NCBI GenBank assembly: GCA_039105265.1
Contig: JAPFFF010000011.1
Span: forward strand, 1,240,001 to 1,304,000
Length of the DNA stretch: 64,000 nucleotides
Reading direction: 5' to 3'
Source of the DNA: Tritrichomonas musculus
Lineage: Eukaryota; Parabasalia; Tritrichomonadida; Tritrichomonadidae
Shown: piece after piece, positions 55,463 to 64,000 of the stretch
How positions within the stretch are numbered: position 1 is the first letter of the stretch
Layout: each line of letters begins with the position of its first letter
Position numbers and translations under genes: made by a program
Notes under the pieces: model-generated
The model's database searches: none
What the model saw: only the letters and a program-made list of their open reading frames with translations
What the model was told of the DNA's origin: nothing

Positions 55463-56695
55463 ATGTCTGACAACAGGAAATCGTTCAAGATATTCGACAA
55501 TGAGTACAATTCGCTGCTCAAGTACCCATTCAAATCCAAGATATCAAAACTGGACCCATCGCAGTTCATCATCAACCCAGAATCTCATCATGAGCCATTC
55601 GTGAAGGACTTCAAATTGAAATCATGCAATTCCTATTCAAAACCCGATTTCTCATTGGAACCCGGATGCTGGGAAGTCGATTTGATGTTTGTGAAGTACG
55701 CTACAACGGCTAATGGAATCCAGTCATTGGTATCCCATGAAACCATTTACCTCATCATGGTGAATGTCAACACGCGGTACCTAATCGTGGAACCTCTTAA
55801 GGACAGACTAGCTGATACCATCAAGGCTGCATATGCCAAAATCATTCTCGATAAATATGATGACTTCAAATTCAATACCATCAAATGCGATGGTGAGAAT
55901 AACCTACTCAAAGTGCTTGATATAATCCCCTACGGAAGTCCAGACAAAAATGCATATGCAGGTACCAAAAATGTGTTGATTGACGGTAATGCAGTGATTG
56001 TCGATAAATCCAAACATAGCAACGCTCACAAAATCGTTGATGCAACCATCAGGACACTCCGTAATGCATTCGGTTTAGATAATCGTAGGATTGGAGACCC
56101 ATTCCTGATGCAACAGATGGTCCACTTCTATAACAACACACCACATCGGTCTCTACGAATGCCCAATCCCAATTACCGAGATGATGGAATCCAATATGAC
56201 CCGTATCTAGCAAGGGAACCCAAGTGGATATACTACACACCCAATCAAATGCAGCACAACCCTGATTTGGAATGGAGATACATTAGGGATTGCCAACGGA
56301 GGCTACGTCGAGTCAAAAATAGTATGCAAATGGATGGTCTGCTGAGCTATCGCAAGGGGAATATTATATTGGTCCATTACGATACATCCAAAACTGTGAA
56401 GAAGCATGAGAAGCAGAGGCGTGTGTTCAATGAGATTGCCGAATTCATAAGATACCATAATGGGAATGTCGAATGCAAACTGCTGAACCCATATCGTAGA
56501 TTCCAGTTGAATGATGATAAGCAATATGTACCGTATACCAGGGATGACACTAATGGTACCAAAACCAAAACTGGTCGAAAGCCTATGACGGATGATGAGC
56601 GAGCTACCATAACTGTCCCCATCATGTACACCCGACTCGTGGCACTAGATTATGGATCACTAGGTGAAGACTATAAGCAGTACTTTGCTGTCTAA
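55463..56695 (+). CDS. Integrase (rve family), element C
   Basis: This 410-aa protein has the rve core: CWEVDLMFVKYAT near residue 72, TIKCDGENNLLKV near 142, and a HKIVDATIRTLRNAFG helix near 192. A YNNTPHRSLRMPN block follows. The C-terminal part has a GLLSYRKGNIILVHYD beta module in the place of the SH3-like domain. It lacks the long N-terminal extension of the element A integrase. The start follows TTTTTGCCCATTAAATG. It would insert element C, perhaps with the AGTAGT ends as substrates. Confidence 0.85.
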   Translation: MSDNRKSFKIFDNEYNSLLKYPFKSKISKLDPSQFIINPESHHEPFVKDFKLKSCNSYSKPDFSLEPGCWEVDLMFVKYATTANGIQSLVSHETIYLIMVNVNTRYLIVEPLKDRLADTIKAAYAKIILDKYDDFKFNTIKCDGENNLLKVLDIIPYGSPDKNAYAGTKNVLIDGNAVIVDKSKHSNAHKIVDATIRTLRNAFGLDNRRIGDPFLMQQMVHFYNNTPHRSLRMPNPNYRDDGIQYDPYLAREPKWIYYTPNQMQHNPDLEWRYIRDCQRRLRRVKNSMQMDGLLSYRKGNIILVHYDTSKTVKKHEKQRRVFNEIAEFIRYHNGNVECKLLNPYRRFQLNDDKQYVPYTRDDTNGTKTKTGRKPMTDDERATITVPIMYTRLVALDYGSLGEDYKQYFAV

Positions 56696-56698
56696 TAA

Positions 56699-57031
56699 AT
56701 GCCAAAGCGCTATTTCCATACACATACCACCGAGTTTAAGCTACCTGAGGATTTCATATATAGTCGCAATAAGAAGTACATCGTAGTGCAGTATGTGGGG
56801 GCTATAGTGAATAAGACCATCATCGGTGATTTGATGGTACACTCGGATATTGTTGAATTTGACCCATACTGTGACCACTTCATAATGCTAGCCAACAGAC
56901 GGCAAACCAAGTATCGCAAATATGAGATGCTCAATAGGACCAAGCGGGATTTCAAAATATGGTTCACAGACCTGTATGGTAATGAGATAAAACCCGATGC
57001 ATTCGTGCTATCGTGCTTGCTAATCTATTGA
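56699..57031 (+). CDS. Small beta-rich protein, penton-like opening
   Basis: This 110-aa protein starts three bases after the integrase stop. MPKRYFHTHTTEFKLPEDF and the VQYVGAIVNKTIIGDLMV strands recall the N-terminal strands of the jelly-roll-like proteins of element B (NRYWFNFPPEW...GVRS). A basic middle (NRRQTKYRKYEMLNRTKRD) follows. It may be a penton-like virion protein or only its first half; the next gene could supply the rest of the function. The resemblance is weak. Confidence 0.4.
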   Translation: MPKRYFHTHTTEFKLPEDFIYSRNKKYIVVQYVGAIVNKTIIGDLMVHSDIVEFDPYCDHFIMLANRRQTKYRKYEMLNRTKRDFKIWFTDLYGNEIKPDAFVLSCLLIY

Positions 57032-57069
57032 CCACCGTATGGCCCATATAGGAGTTTATTTTTGGGTAA

Positions 57070-58572
57070 ATGCAGGATGAATACCTTGATGTTTATAATA
57101 TGAAACCAGGTCAATATCGCGAATTGCCGTACTCAAAATATTTAGCAGCTGTGTACCTCGATGTTGATAAGGTTACCAAATTATATTTCCCACGTGATTT
57201 AGTTCCACCACCAGTCGTTCATGACTATACGATTGATAAAGTCGGAGCTACATTCACAATGAATTCGTATGAAGAGGTCCCTACATACATCTGGAGATCC
57301 AAATTGGTGGCATCGGTGAATGATTATTGCATGATCCTAGTTCAGGGACCCAATAATAGACTCAGACCAAATTCATATATAGCCTACCCCAGAAAATATT
57401 TCAAGGATACAGTTCTTGCAAACACAACTAAATCACCTGGTGATCATCCAATAGGGTTCGAGATATCGGTTTATTCAAACCCATTACTGTTACCAACCAT
57501 ATATTGCTTTGAACAACTTCCGCTATTCCAGGTGAATCAGACAGCTCAGCCAGATAGTGGTCCAAAACCCATACAATTTTCATTCACAAATGATGCAGTT
57601 TTTGGTAGATCCCCACCTCGTAAAAAGATTATGGTCAATGATGAGACTTCCCCATTCAAGCGAAGGACTAAGGATTGGTATCACAAGCACACAACATATC
57701 ACCCTCGGAAAAAGCTTATATCTAATGAGTACAGCAGTGATGAGGTTAGGAGTGATGAAGCTAGTGAGAGTAGCGATCATGAGCAAAATCCATATGACCC
57801 ACGTGAAGCTGAATATAGGGATAATGAGGTGCGAAATCAGCCAAAGGTTAGCCCAAATGGGGTATATATGTCCACCGATAAGAGACCAGGGACGAAATCC
57901 GTTGTTGTTCGAAAAACAAATGGTTCATTACAAGAATATCGAGTTGGGAAACGCGCAATGACTGATATACGACGTAAGCAACAGCATTCGCTGAAGCAAT
58001 CGCAGAAGCACTCACAGGGACATCCAGCACAGGCTCTCAACATCTCTGGGGATGAGTATTCCAGTGATGATTCCTCAAATGCGGATGTTGAAGTAGCTCT
58101 CCGAGTAGATTCACAGAGAGGCTCACAGAGTAGCTCGCTGAGTGGCTCTCTGAGTAGCTCACATAGACATCGTGGAGGGCTTAGAGATAGAACTCGCGAT
58201 CAGGAACAGTATTCATATGAATCTCAAGACAACTCCAATACTAGAACACCTAAGCGTTCATCTAGGGTATCATCTACAAAGCATTCCAGTTCGGTTAAAT
58301 TCGGTAAATCATTTAAACAATATCGGGAGAAATTCACACCCCAATTCAAGGGTAATACCATGGACACCACATTTGAGTATGAAATGCCTCCTGAGCTCAG
58401 TGATGAATATAGTGAGCAGGAACTGAGTTCGCAATATGAGGAAGAGGGGGATCCAGAAGCAACTCCACTACCGACCACAAGTGAACCACCTCGTAGGCAT
58501 AAACGCAATGCAAAAATAACATCCAAACGCAGCCAAAAGCGTGAGAATTTCTTTGATCGATTCAAGCAATAG
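57070..58572 (+). CDS. Ser/Arg-rich protein with beta-rich N-terminal domain
   Basis: This 500-aa protein begins after TTTATTTTTGGGTAAATG. Residues 1-175 look like a folded beta domain (PGQYRELPYSKYLAAVYLDVDK; PIGFEISVYSNPLLLPTIY). The remainder is disordered and rich in Ser, Arg, Gln and Glu, with SQRGSQSSSLSGSLSSS and basic KRTKDWYHKHTT segments. The tail has acidic runs and ends KRSQKRENFFDRF. This mix suits a virion core or genome-condensing protein. No homologue was noticed in the other elements. Confidence 0.5.
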   Translation: MQDEYLDVYNMKPGQYRELPYSKYLAAVYLDVDKVTKLYFPRDLVPPPVVHDYTIDKVGATFTMNSYEEVPTYIWRSKLVASVNDYCMILVQGPNNRLRPNSYIAYPRKYFKDTVLANTTKSPGDHPIGFEISVYSNPLLLPTIYCFEQLPLFQVNQTAQPDSGPKPIQFSFTNDAVFGRSPPRKKIMVNDETSPFKRRTKDWYHKHTTYHPRKKLISNEYSSDEVRSDEASESSDHEQNPYDPREAEYRDNEVRNQPKVSPNGVYMSTDKRPGTKSVVVRKTNGSLQEYRVGKRAMTDIRRKQQHSLKQSQKHSQGHPAQALNISGDEYSSDDSSNADVEVALRVDSQRGSQSSSLSGSLSSSHRHRGGLRDRTRDQEQYSYESQDNSNTRTPKRSSRVSSTKHSSSVKFGKSFKQYREKFTPQFKGNTMDTTFEYEMPPELSDEYSEQELSSQYEEEGDPEATPLPTTSEPPRRHKRNAKITSKRSQKRENFFDRFKQ

Positions 58573-58579
58573 TATATGC

Positions 58580-58870
58580 CTATTGTCGACCACCATATAC
58601 GATTTCAAATCGAGCCGCACCCGCTTTCCTAGCATTCCTAGCCTCCTTATTTTTGGATTTCATCTCAATGTATCCGCTTTTCGCTCCATAGAATTCATAG
58701 TCAATCAACTGGTTGATGTTATCAATAAATGAATCACGAACTTCCTTCACCGCGATTGGAGAACTGGTATTTACGTAAATAAGTAGATTTTCAAATACTG
58801 AAGGTGTTGGTTTGCCTTGCTCATCAGTTTGAGGTTCGGTACCCTCATCAAAAGTAGTATTAAATCCCAT
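58580..58870 (-). CDS. Small uncharacterised protein, downstream partner of the 58771-60135 ORF
   Basis: The 96-aa frame (MGFNTTFDEGTEPQTDEQGK) overlaps the end of the upstream ORF by about 100 bases. It ends in a basic tail (MKSKNKEARNARKAGAARFE). The arrangement echoes 3450-4148 and 4099-5619 in element A. No start box is evident. Function unknown. Confidence 0.4.
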   Translation of the reverse strand: MGFNTTFDEGTEPQTDEQGKPTPSVFENLLIYVNTSSPIAVKEVRDSFIDNINQLIDYEFYGAKSGYIEMKSKNKEARNARKAGAARFEIVYGGRQ

Positions 58871-60135
58871 AGAAATACTGTTTGTTCAATTTGATCTAGC
58901 ATTTCGAGAATAGCATCAGGTATTGGTGCATCCTTTAGAGCACCAGTTTTGCGGTCAGCTACTTGGTCAATGAGTTTAATCCATTGGTCGAACATGGGAC
59001 CAACTATCTGCATATACTCTGACTTATGAGTGCTCTTCCAATTTGACCAGCTTGGGTAGTTGAATGACTTGCCATTATGCTTTTGCTCTATAGCATTTTT
59101 CGCAGGGAGGTCAAAGTAGTAAATATATATGGCGTTCCATTCGGTTAGGAAATTGGTCAACTTCTTGAGTTCGATCCAATCTTGAAGTTTATCCTGGCCC
59201 CAGAATACATTCCATATATGCGAGAACAGGGATGCCCAATAGCTGTTAGGTGATAAGCGCTTGCTCATACGTGCCTTTCCAATACCGGATTCACCATATG
59301 CCTTTTCTAGAGCAGTCAAGGCCTGGGATTTAGTCAATTTATATTCACCACGCTCCCAATCAACCTTGGTAATATCCTTATCGAATTGCTCCTTGAGCCA
59401 TACATTGAATGGCTTTGCTTGGCGTTTAGCTTTTGAATCGCAAATGGTTTTCCAGGCCTTCTTATAAGGTGATGCATGAACTAATTTGTATCCGTTGACA
59501 ATAGCTGGAATGCCGCGTTTATCAACCAATATGATATCATCAACCTTGTCACCATTGAGGTCTGTAATACGATTTCCTAATGGGTCTTGGGAATTGGTTG
59601 GTAATAATCTGTACTTGGGAACTCCAGTTTCATCGAGGTGGTTCAAACAATACTCCTGTGCGGTATCATGTGCTGCAGCTGATGGAATGTACTTAACCCG
59701 GTAATTGCCATTTATAATCATATCTAGGAAGTTCCTCTTGAAAGTTGATGAATCGCCTGTGAGTGAGAGATTGCCGAATTGGCCTAAACGACCTTTGACA
59801 TTCTCATAGTCTTTGCCATTGCGTCTACCTACGGTAGCACTTGGTGGTTCAACCTCTTGCATAACATATTCATATGCATTAGCTTCATTGAATCTGGATA
59901 TTGGTTTGAATGGCGAGTTTTGTATTTGTTGGTTGAATTTTATATTAGGTTTACCAACGGGTTTAACAGGTGTCCTAATATATGCATATCGTGCTGGTCT
60001 ATTGTTGTTGTTATCATCAGCACCCGGTGCTTGGACATTACCATCATCATCATCATCGCTAACCTCTTCTAGTCGTGCTGCTGGTGGTGGTGGTTGCTTT
60101 TTAGTATTTGGACGCTTCGGAGATTTATAGCTCAT
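58771..60135 (-). CDS. Virion-associated protein, relative of 4099-5619
   Basis: This 454-aa protein starts MSYKSPKRPNTKKQPPPP with an acidic/Asn low-complexity stretch. The shared block is HLDETGVPKYRLLPTNSQDP with NGDKVDDIILVDKRGIPAIVNGY near residues 170-220. It corresponds to the DPNRDGIPDIYI...YINGY block of element A. The second half is helical and aromatic (YWASLFSHIWNVFWGQDKLQ; WSNWKSTHKSEYMQIVGPMF). In both elements it is divergent from the fibre gene. A base-of-fibre or capsid-internal role would fit but is unproven. Confidence 0.55.
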   Translation of the reverse strand: MSYKSPKRPNTKKQPPPPAARLEEVSDDDDDGNVQAPGADDNNNNRPARYAYIRTPVKPVGKPNIKFNQQIQNSPFKPISRFNEANAYEYVMQEVEPPSATVGRRNGKDYENVKGRLGQFGNLSLTGDSSTFKRNFLDMIINGNYRVKYIPSAAAHDTAQEYCLNHLDETGVPKYRLLPTNSQDPLGNRITDLNGDKVDDIILVDKRGIPAIVNGYKLVHASPYKKAWKTICDSKAKRQAKPFNVWLKEQFDKDITKVDWERGEYKLTKSQALTALEKAYGESGIGKARMSKRLSPNSYWASLFSHIWNVFWGQDKLQDWIELKKLTNFLTEWNAIYIYYFDLPAKNAIEQKHNGKSFNYPSWSNWKSTHKSEYMQIVGPMFDQWIKLIDQVADRKTGALKDAPIPDAILEMLDQIEQTVFLWDLILLLMRVPNLKLMSKANQHLQYLKIYLFT

Positions 60136-60156
60136 GAGTACTTTAGGTGTAAAAAA

Positions 60157-60258
60157 ATGTCATTATTTGCATACTCGCAATTGGCATCTCTTTGGACATC
60201 AGCTTGGGATTCCGATTCACCATCCTCCTCGAAAGGGGGTTCGATGGTATACCGGTAA
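60157..60258 (+). CDS. Possible 33-aa ORF before the fibre gene
   Basis: MSLFAYSQLASLWTSAWDSD continues in a Ser-rich tail. It fills the gap between two divergent genes. The upstream sequence has only a weak box. It may be no more than leader sequence. Confidence 0.2.
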   Translation: MSLFAYSQLASLWTSAWDSDSPSSSKGGSMVYR

Positions 60259-60280
60259 TCACACCTTTATTTTATAGGAA

Positions 60281-61783
60281 ATGTTCAGTATAGAACAGAG
60301 TGGATTTTCAATAAAAGCGGCCACTATCGACGAGTTACTGATTGAATACATCAAAAGGTATGCATGTATGTGTCATACCAATGGGTCCAATGGCTCAAAT
60401 ATAACTGGTCCCAACCAGGAGCAAATCAAGGAACTCATTACGAGTACAGTTGGTGAGCAACTCGAAAAATATGCCTTAGCCAAGGACCTTGAGTCATATG
60501 CTTTGCAAACCCAGCTATTCGACTATGTGAAAACCGAGGATTTCAATACGGAGATGCTGAAGTATGCGCTATCTAAGGACTTGCAATCGTATGCCAGTAG
60601 TGCAGATGTGGAGAATGCCATTGGGGAATTACGTGATTACATCGTCAAAAACTGTGCACTATCTACTGAAATACCTGAGGTCCCTGAGAACATCGTTACG
60701 AGTGATTCATTGAGTACAGCTTTGGAACCATATGCTAAGACTCAGGACTTACCAGATATGACCAAGTATGCACTCACTGAAGATATCCCTGAGATCCCCA
60801 TTGATTTGGTTAATGGATCTACACTGAGTACTGCGTTGGAACCATATGCCAAAACCCAGGACTTGCCAGATATGACCAAGTATGCACTCACAACAGATAT
60901 CCCGGAGATACCCACTGATTTGGTTAATGGATCTACACTGAGTACTGTGTTGGAACCATATGCGAAGACCCAAGACTTGCCAGATATGACCAAGTATGCA
61001 CTCACAACAGATATACCAAAAGAGTATTTCACTGATATCAGTGGAGAGGTTTATATCAAAGACCCAAACAACATCCTGACATTGGGTGGAGCAAATCAGA
61101 CAAGTAGTGATGCACCTCTCATGGTCATGAAACCAAATCATTCTCGAAATAGAAGAATATTTAGCATTGGCAATCAACTGGATAGTTCGAAGGAGAGATG
61201 GTTAGATTTTGATATTGATGCAAACAGTGATATAGCGACCATCAAATACAATGAAATAACTGTATTGGAGATTACTCGATCAAAAGTTGATGTTATGAAT
61301 GCATGTGATATAGACGGTAATGCCTATGCTAAAACCAATTCCAACACAACCATCACCCACTACTCCCCAATCGAGTCATCGGTTAACACCATCACCGATT
61401 TCGTCATTGGAGCCCCAGTATATATGACCGGTAAGGTATATCATCGTGAGGACTCGAAATGGGTCCCTAGCACTGAAGCTGACACCACTGATTGCATATG
61501 TAGTGTGAAGACCACTGGTACCTGGAAGGAGTATGTTGGTATATGCGTGAGAATCGATGAAGCCAATAGTTGTATCACATTCGCCACTCATGGGGATTAC
61601 ATGGTTAAGGTCGAGGACTCCTCATGCTATTCCATTGGGGATGAGGTATTCATTGATAACGCTGATAATAAACTGAAGATACTCACTGGTGAGACCGCGA
61701 TAACCTCAAAAATAAATCGTATGGCAGTGGGTATCATAACTGGTATCATCAACGGATCCACATTAGCCGTATTCAAATCATAA
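60281..61783 (+). CDS. Short fibre protein (500 aa) with three 38-aa repeats and shared knob
   Basis: The start follows TTTATTTTATAGGAAATG. After a coiled N-terminus come three tandem 38-residue units of the form LEPYAKTQDLPDMTKYALT-DIPE. The DNA period is 114 bp. Then a short shaft (SGEVYIKDPNNILTLGG) leads to a C-terminal domain from THYSPIESS to LAVFKS. That domain is shared with the end of the 1586-aa fibre of element A. Only the tip and the repeat type are common to the two. This is the compact version of the attachment fibre. The binding role is inferred. Confidence 0.6.
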   Translation: MFSIEQSGFSIKAATIDELLIEYIKRYACMCHTNGSNGSNITGPNQEQIKELITSTVGEQLEKYALAKDLESYALQTQLFDYVKTEDFNTEMLKYALSKDLQSYASSADVENAIGELRDYIVKNCALSTEIPEVPENIVTSDSLSTALEPYAKTQDLPDMTKYALTEDIPEIPIDLVNGSTLSTALEPYAKTQDLPDMTKYALTTDIPEIPTDLVNGSTLSTVLEPYAKTQDLPDMTKYALTTDIPKEYFTDISGEVYIKDPNNILTLGGANQTSSDAPLMVMKPNHSRNRRIFSIGNQLDSSKERWLDFDIDANSDIATIKYNEITVLEITRSKVDVMNACDIDGNAYAKTNSNTTITHYSPIESSVNTITDFVIGAPVYMTGKVYHREDSKWVPSTEADTTDCICSVKTTGTWKEYVGICVRIDEANSCITFATHGDYMVKVEDSSCYSIGDEVFIDNADNKLKILTGETAITSKINRMAVGIITGIINGSTLAVFKS

Positions 61784-64000
61784 TGTAGTCCCCTGATGTG
61801 AGTCCGTGGATGAATGGGGCACAGGATTGGTTCGCGAGGACAATCATTTTGGTGTGAGTCCCGGTGAGAGCATTCTTGTTTACCGTGATCTTGAACATAT
61901 GACTTGCAATAACAAAAATCAGTGAGTCATACCTGGAGGTGCTGAGAGTTTGCGAGTCATCCCCGGAGGGGCTGAGAGCTTGCGCATCATCTGCAGATTG
62001 ATATTTTTGCCAACCTTCACACCACCATTGTCGATGATGTCCTTGTAATCATCACTTGTGATATGGTTTTTCTTGAGGGATACCCCCTTGAGTTTGAGTG
62101 CCTTGGTTATAGAGCCACTATTAAATATGGTGTAGCACTTGGGGGCTAACGCAATCATATTATCGCCATATTTCTCAATGCAGAGACCCAATATTTTCTT
62201 CCCATCAGCGATTGTATTTATATTGGGATTCGGCATGAACTTATATATGTTCTCATCATAGAATGCCCTATTCTTGATGATGTATTTGAACTCTTGATCG
62301 GACCCCTTGGTATCATCACCGGCAACTGCAAAATATGCACTATCAGTGTCCCCCTCTATGAAATGGAATCGCTCCACATCAAGGCACTTGTACATGAACT
62401 CGTATATGAATGTGAGATACCAGAATTTGGCATTATCTAGAGTCCAGAATGATTCCTGAAGGCATGTCGTGCATTTGAAGCTCTTTGGGTTCATCTGGAG
62501 TAGATAGTTGTCATCACTCAATTTGGTGCCACTGACATAGTTGTCGTATATGATATTCTGGAAGGTCTAATCGCGTGAGCATATCTTGATTTTGGAGAAC
62601 TTCTCGGTGTTCATACCATCGTACCCATATGAGCCATTCATGCTGATCTTGTAGAACTTCTCAGTGCCATGCTCAGATCCAGAGATGATATCCTGACGGT
62701 GTTTCATGAACTCGCTAACGAATGGGTTGAATCCGCGATGAGCCTCATATGTGGTGAGACTTTTGATATCCTCAATGACAAGTCCATGGTCGAGGAGGAA
62801 CCAGAGGTAGTAGTTCGAGAATGTCTGATAGGTACCCATTGTATCAACACTCATGGTCAGCTTCCGTTCAGTTTTGTCAACAGATGGGAGCTTATTGCGA
62901 GTCATGTAGTCGTGCATATATGGGCCAATTGTGGCCTCATCATTGGTGATATCGAAATTGCGAAATACAGGTGGGAATTTGATGAAGTAGTTGATTTTGG
63001 ATATTGGGCATTTCAACATGACCTCCGCTTTGAACAGGAATTTGGGATGCTTTAGGAGCTTCTGGCTGTTGATGATACGCATGCATGAGTTGTAGGTCTT
63101 CATATTTATGGTACCATCGTTGTACACCTCGAATCGCTCTATCATGGAACCTGGCATATACATGACTCCCCCGTGATATGGATTGGCATCATGTTTGGAT
63201 GAACTGAATGCAGATGGGTATAAGCTGTTGAAATCAACTCCAACAATATGAGTCATTGTGTGTGGTGTATCATATGAGATTACCTTGTGATCAACGGCGT
63301 TGTATCTAAAACGGTTTATTTTGGTATGACCCTTGATGTTGACACGATGCATGACATTTGATAGACCACCAGTGATGTTGTTCCGTAAGCTGTAATACTC
63401 CTGTTCATCGTTGATGAGTGTTGGGAGATGCATCATCTTGCAGTACTTCTTCAGCTGAATTCGGAGTTTGGTTATATTGGGGTCATCACGACTGCGAAGT
63501 CTGTTGCATTCCGCACAAGCGAGTTTACAGTTAATGAGTTCATGACCGATATCATTATTGATTCTATCGAGAGTGGGCTTATTGGTCCATGTGAAGTGCT
63601 CACCACAGAGATGGCACTTGCCTGATTCTCGATTGTTGTACATCTTCATGAACTTATCGAATTGCTCCTCACAAACACATTTATCGAGGTTCCTGGGTTT
63701 GTCCTTATGAGATTGATTATATTTGACATCCTGGTTATAGTAGTTCTCACATTTGAATCGCCACCAATCGAGGTTTGGTTTGAATTTGTTAATGGGGTTC
63801 TGTATAGAGTATTCGGCATTTGGATTGAATTCCTTATATGCGAGTGCGTACTTGATACAGGATGCATTCTTGCTTAGCGATAGGTTTGAGATGAGGTCCA
63901 CGTTGTACTGAGCATTGAGTGCAATCAGGTTGTCAATGGGTTTGATCATCATCTCGACATCATTATCATTGTATGCAAGTAGGTAGTCCCATCGGGTTTT
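61773..64000 (-). pseudogene. PolB (element C), 3' part, looks broken; continues beyond window
   Basis: The visible part runs from the third exonuclease motif (YNDNDVEMM) at the right edge. An HNH-like module (CHLCGEHF...LDRINN..GHEL..CKLAC..CN) and motif A DFNSLYPS follow, then KISMNGSYGYDG and a GDTDSAYF motif C, and finally the thumb. It aligns block by block with the element A PolB, including the HNH-like module. It ends just after a KNALTG...GLTSGD stretch, so it has no primase-polymerase-like tail. The gene looks broken one or two times. Its end overlaps the fibre end. Confidence 0.8.
61924..61983. repeat. 30-bp tandem duplication in the PolB remnant
   Basis: Two copies of a 30-bp unit (GAGTCAT...GGAGG.GCTGAGAG.TTGC) lie head to tail at 61924-61953 and 61954-61983. 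They differ at a few bases. The element A PolB has no matching segment. Confidence 0.65.

Larger units (their letters stand above)
48253..64000. mobile_element. Element C, Polinton-type, with a few breaks; right end outside window
   Basis: The left end is AGTAGTGAGGAG followed by TGTGCGGGAT at 48265-48274. This is the same 10-mer, at nearly the same offset (12 against 13 bases), as in element D at 46563. It lies exactly at the edge of the interrupted element D PolB. The element holds ATPase, small membrane protein, Cys-cluster protein, MCP, pVI-like protein, integrase, fibre and PolB. Its coding DNA is visibly richer in G+C than elements A, B and M. About two or three breaks are apparent, so it is younger than element D but not new. 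Confidence 0.7.

Noticed and set aside
57557-57961. 134-codon frame overlapping the Ser/Arg-rich protein
   Set aside because: It is an alternative frame of a biased sequence with no independent support.
60700-61030. Tandem repeats as a CRISPR array
   Set aside because: The 114-bp units are in frame, encode a protein repeat and have no spacer pattern.
1-64000. Retroviral or LTR-type elements, rRNA genes and host metabolic genes
   Set aside because: No reverse transcriptase, LTR pair, rRNA-like block or recognisable host enzyme was found on either strand.

Overview
The window is a eukaryotic stretch made almost entirely of Polinton/Maverick-type virus-like DNA. I see no convincing host gene. 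Reading frames are long and intron-free, stops follow the standard code, the DNA is AT-rich, and intergenic gaps are tiny. The gene set is that of Polintons: family-B DNA polymerase (PolB), rve-type integrase, FtsK/HerA-like packaging ATPase, double-jelly-roll major capsid protein (MCP), adenain/Ulp1-like protease, pVI-like minor proteins and long fibre proteins, plus a KilA-N protein. Several crowded Maverick-type copies with KilA-N genes in an AT-rich, intron-poor genome fit a trichomonad such as Trichomonas. That host assignment is inference.

Layout: element A (1 to about 21.5 kb, left end outside the window) looks largely whole. Its order is MCP, pVI-like protein, coiled-coil protein, ATPase, two virion-type ORFs, a 1586-aa fibre, a 1-kb non-coding block (hairpins, tRNA-like sequence, about 152-bp repeats), KilA-N, three small genes, integrase, a 44-aa ORF and a 1973-aa PolB. 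Fragment M (21.6-28.0 kb) and the left part of element B (28.0-35.5 kb) mirror each other: giant fibre, 245-aa jelly-roll-like protein and PolB 3' fragment, then the same three in reverse. Element B continues to about 46.05 kb with MCP, pVI-like protein, ATPase, integrase, two related jelly-roll-like proteins and a protease. It is old and partly broken. After a 0.5-kb remnant, the left end of element D (46.56-48.25 kb) carries the start of a PolB gene. Element C (48.25 kb to beyond the window) has inserted into that PolB. Element C has its own full set of genes, visibly richer in G+C, with a few breaks.

How the genes work together, from family knowledge: PolB copies the element, the integrase inserts it, the ATPase packages DNA, MCP and jelly-roll/penton-like proteins build the shell, the protease matures it, pVI-like peptides act on membranes, and the fibres probably bind cells. 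Most genes in every element start just downstream of the same T-rich box (TTTTT, then 8-15 nt, then AAATG or similar), which suggests one transcription programme.

The most unusual features are three. First, the PolB of element A carries an internal HNH-like zinc module and a C-terminal block resembling an archaeo-eukaryotic primase-polymerase (DID...SGSLHIY). Element C's PolB shares the HNH module but lacks the primase-like block. Second, two identical-design double-hairpin repeats sit in frame inside the element A PolB. Third, candidate element ends share an AGTAGT start and hairpins.
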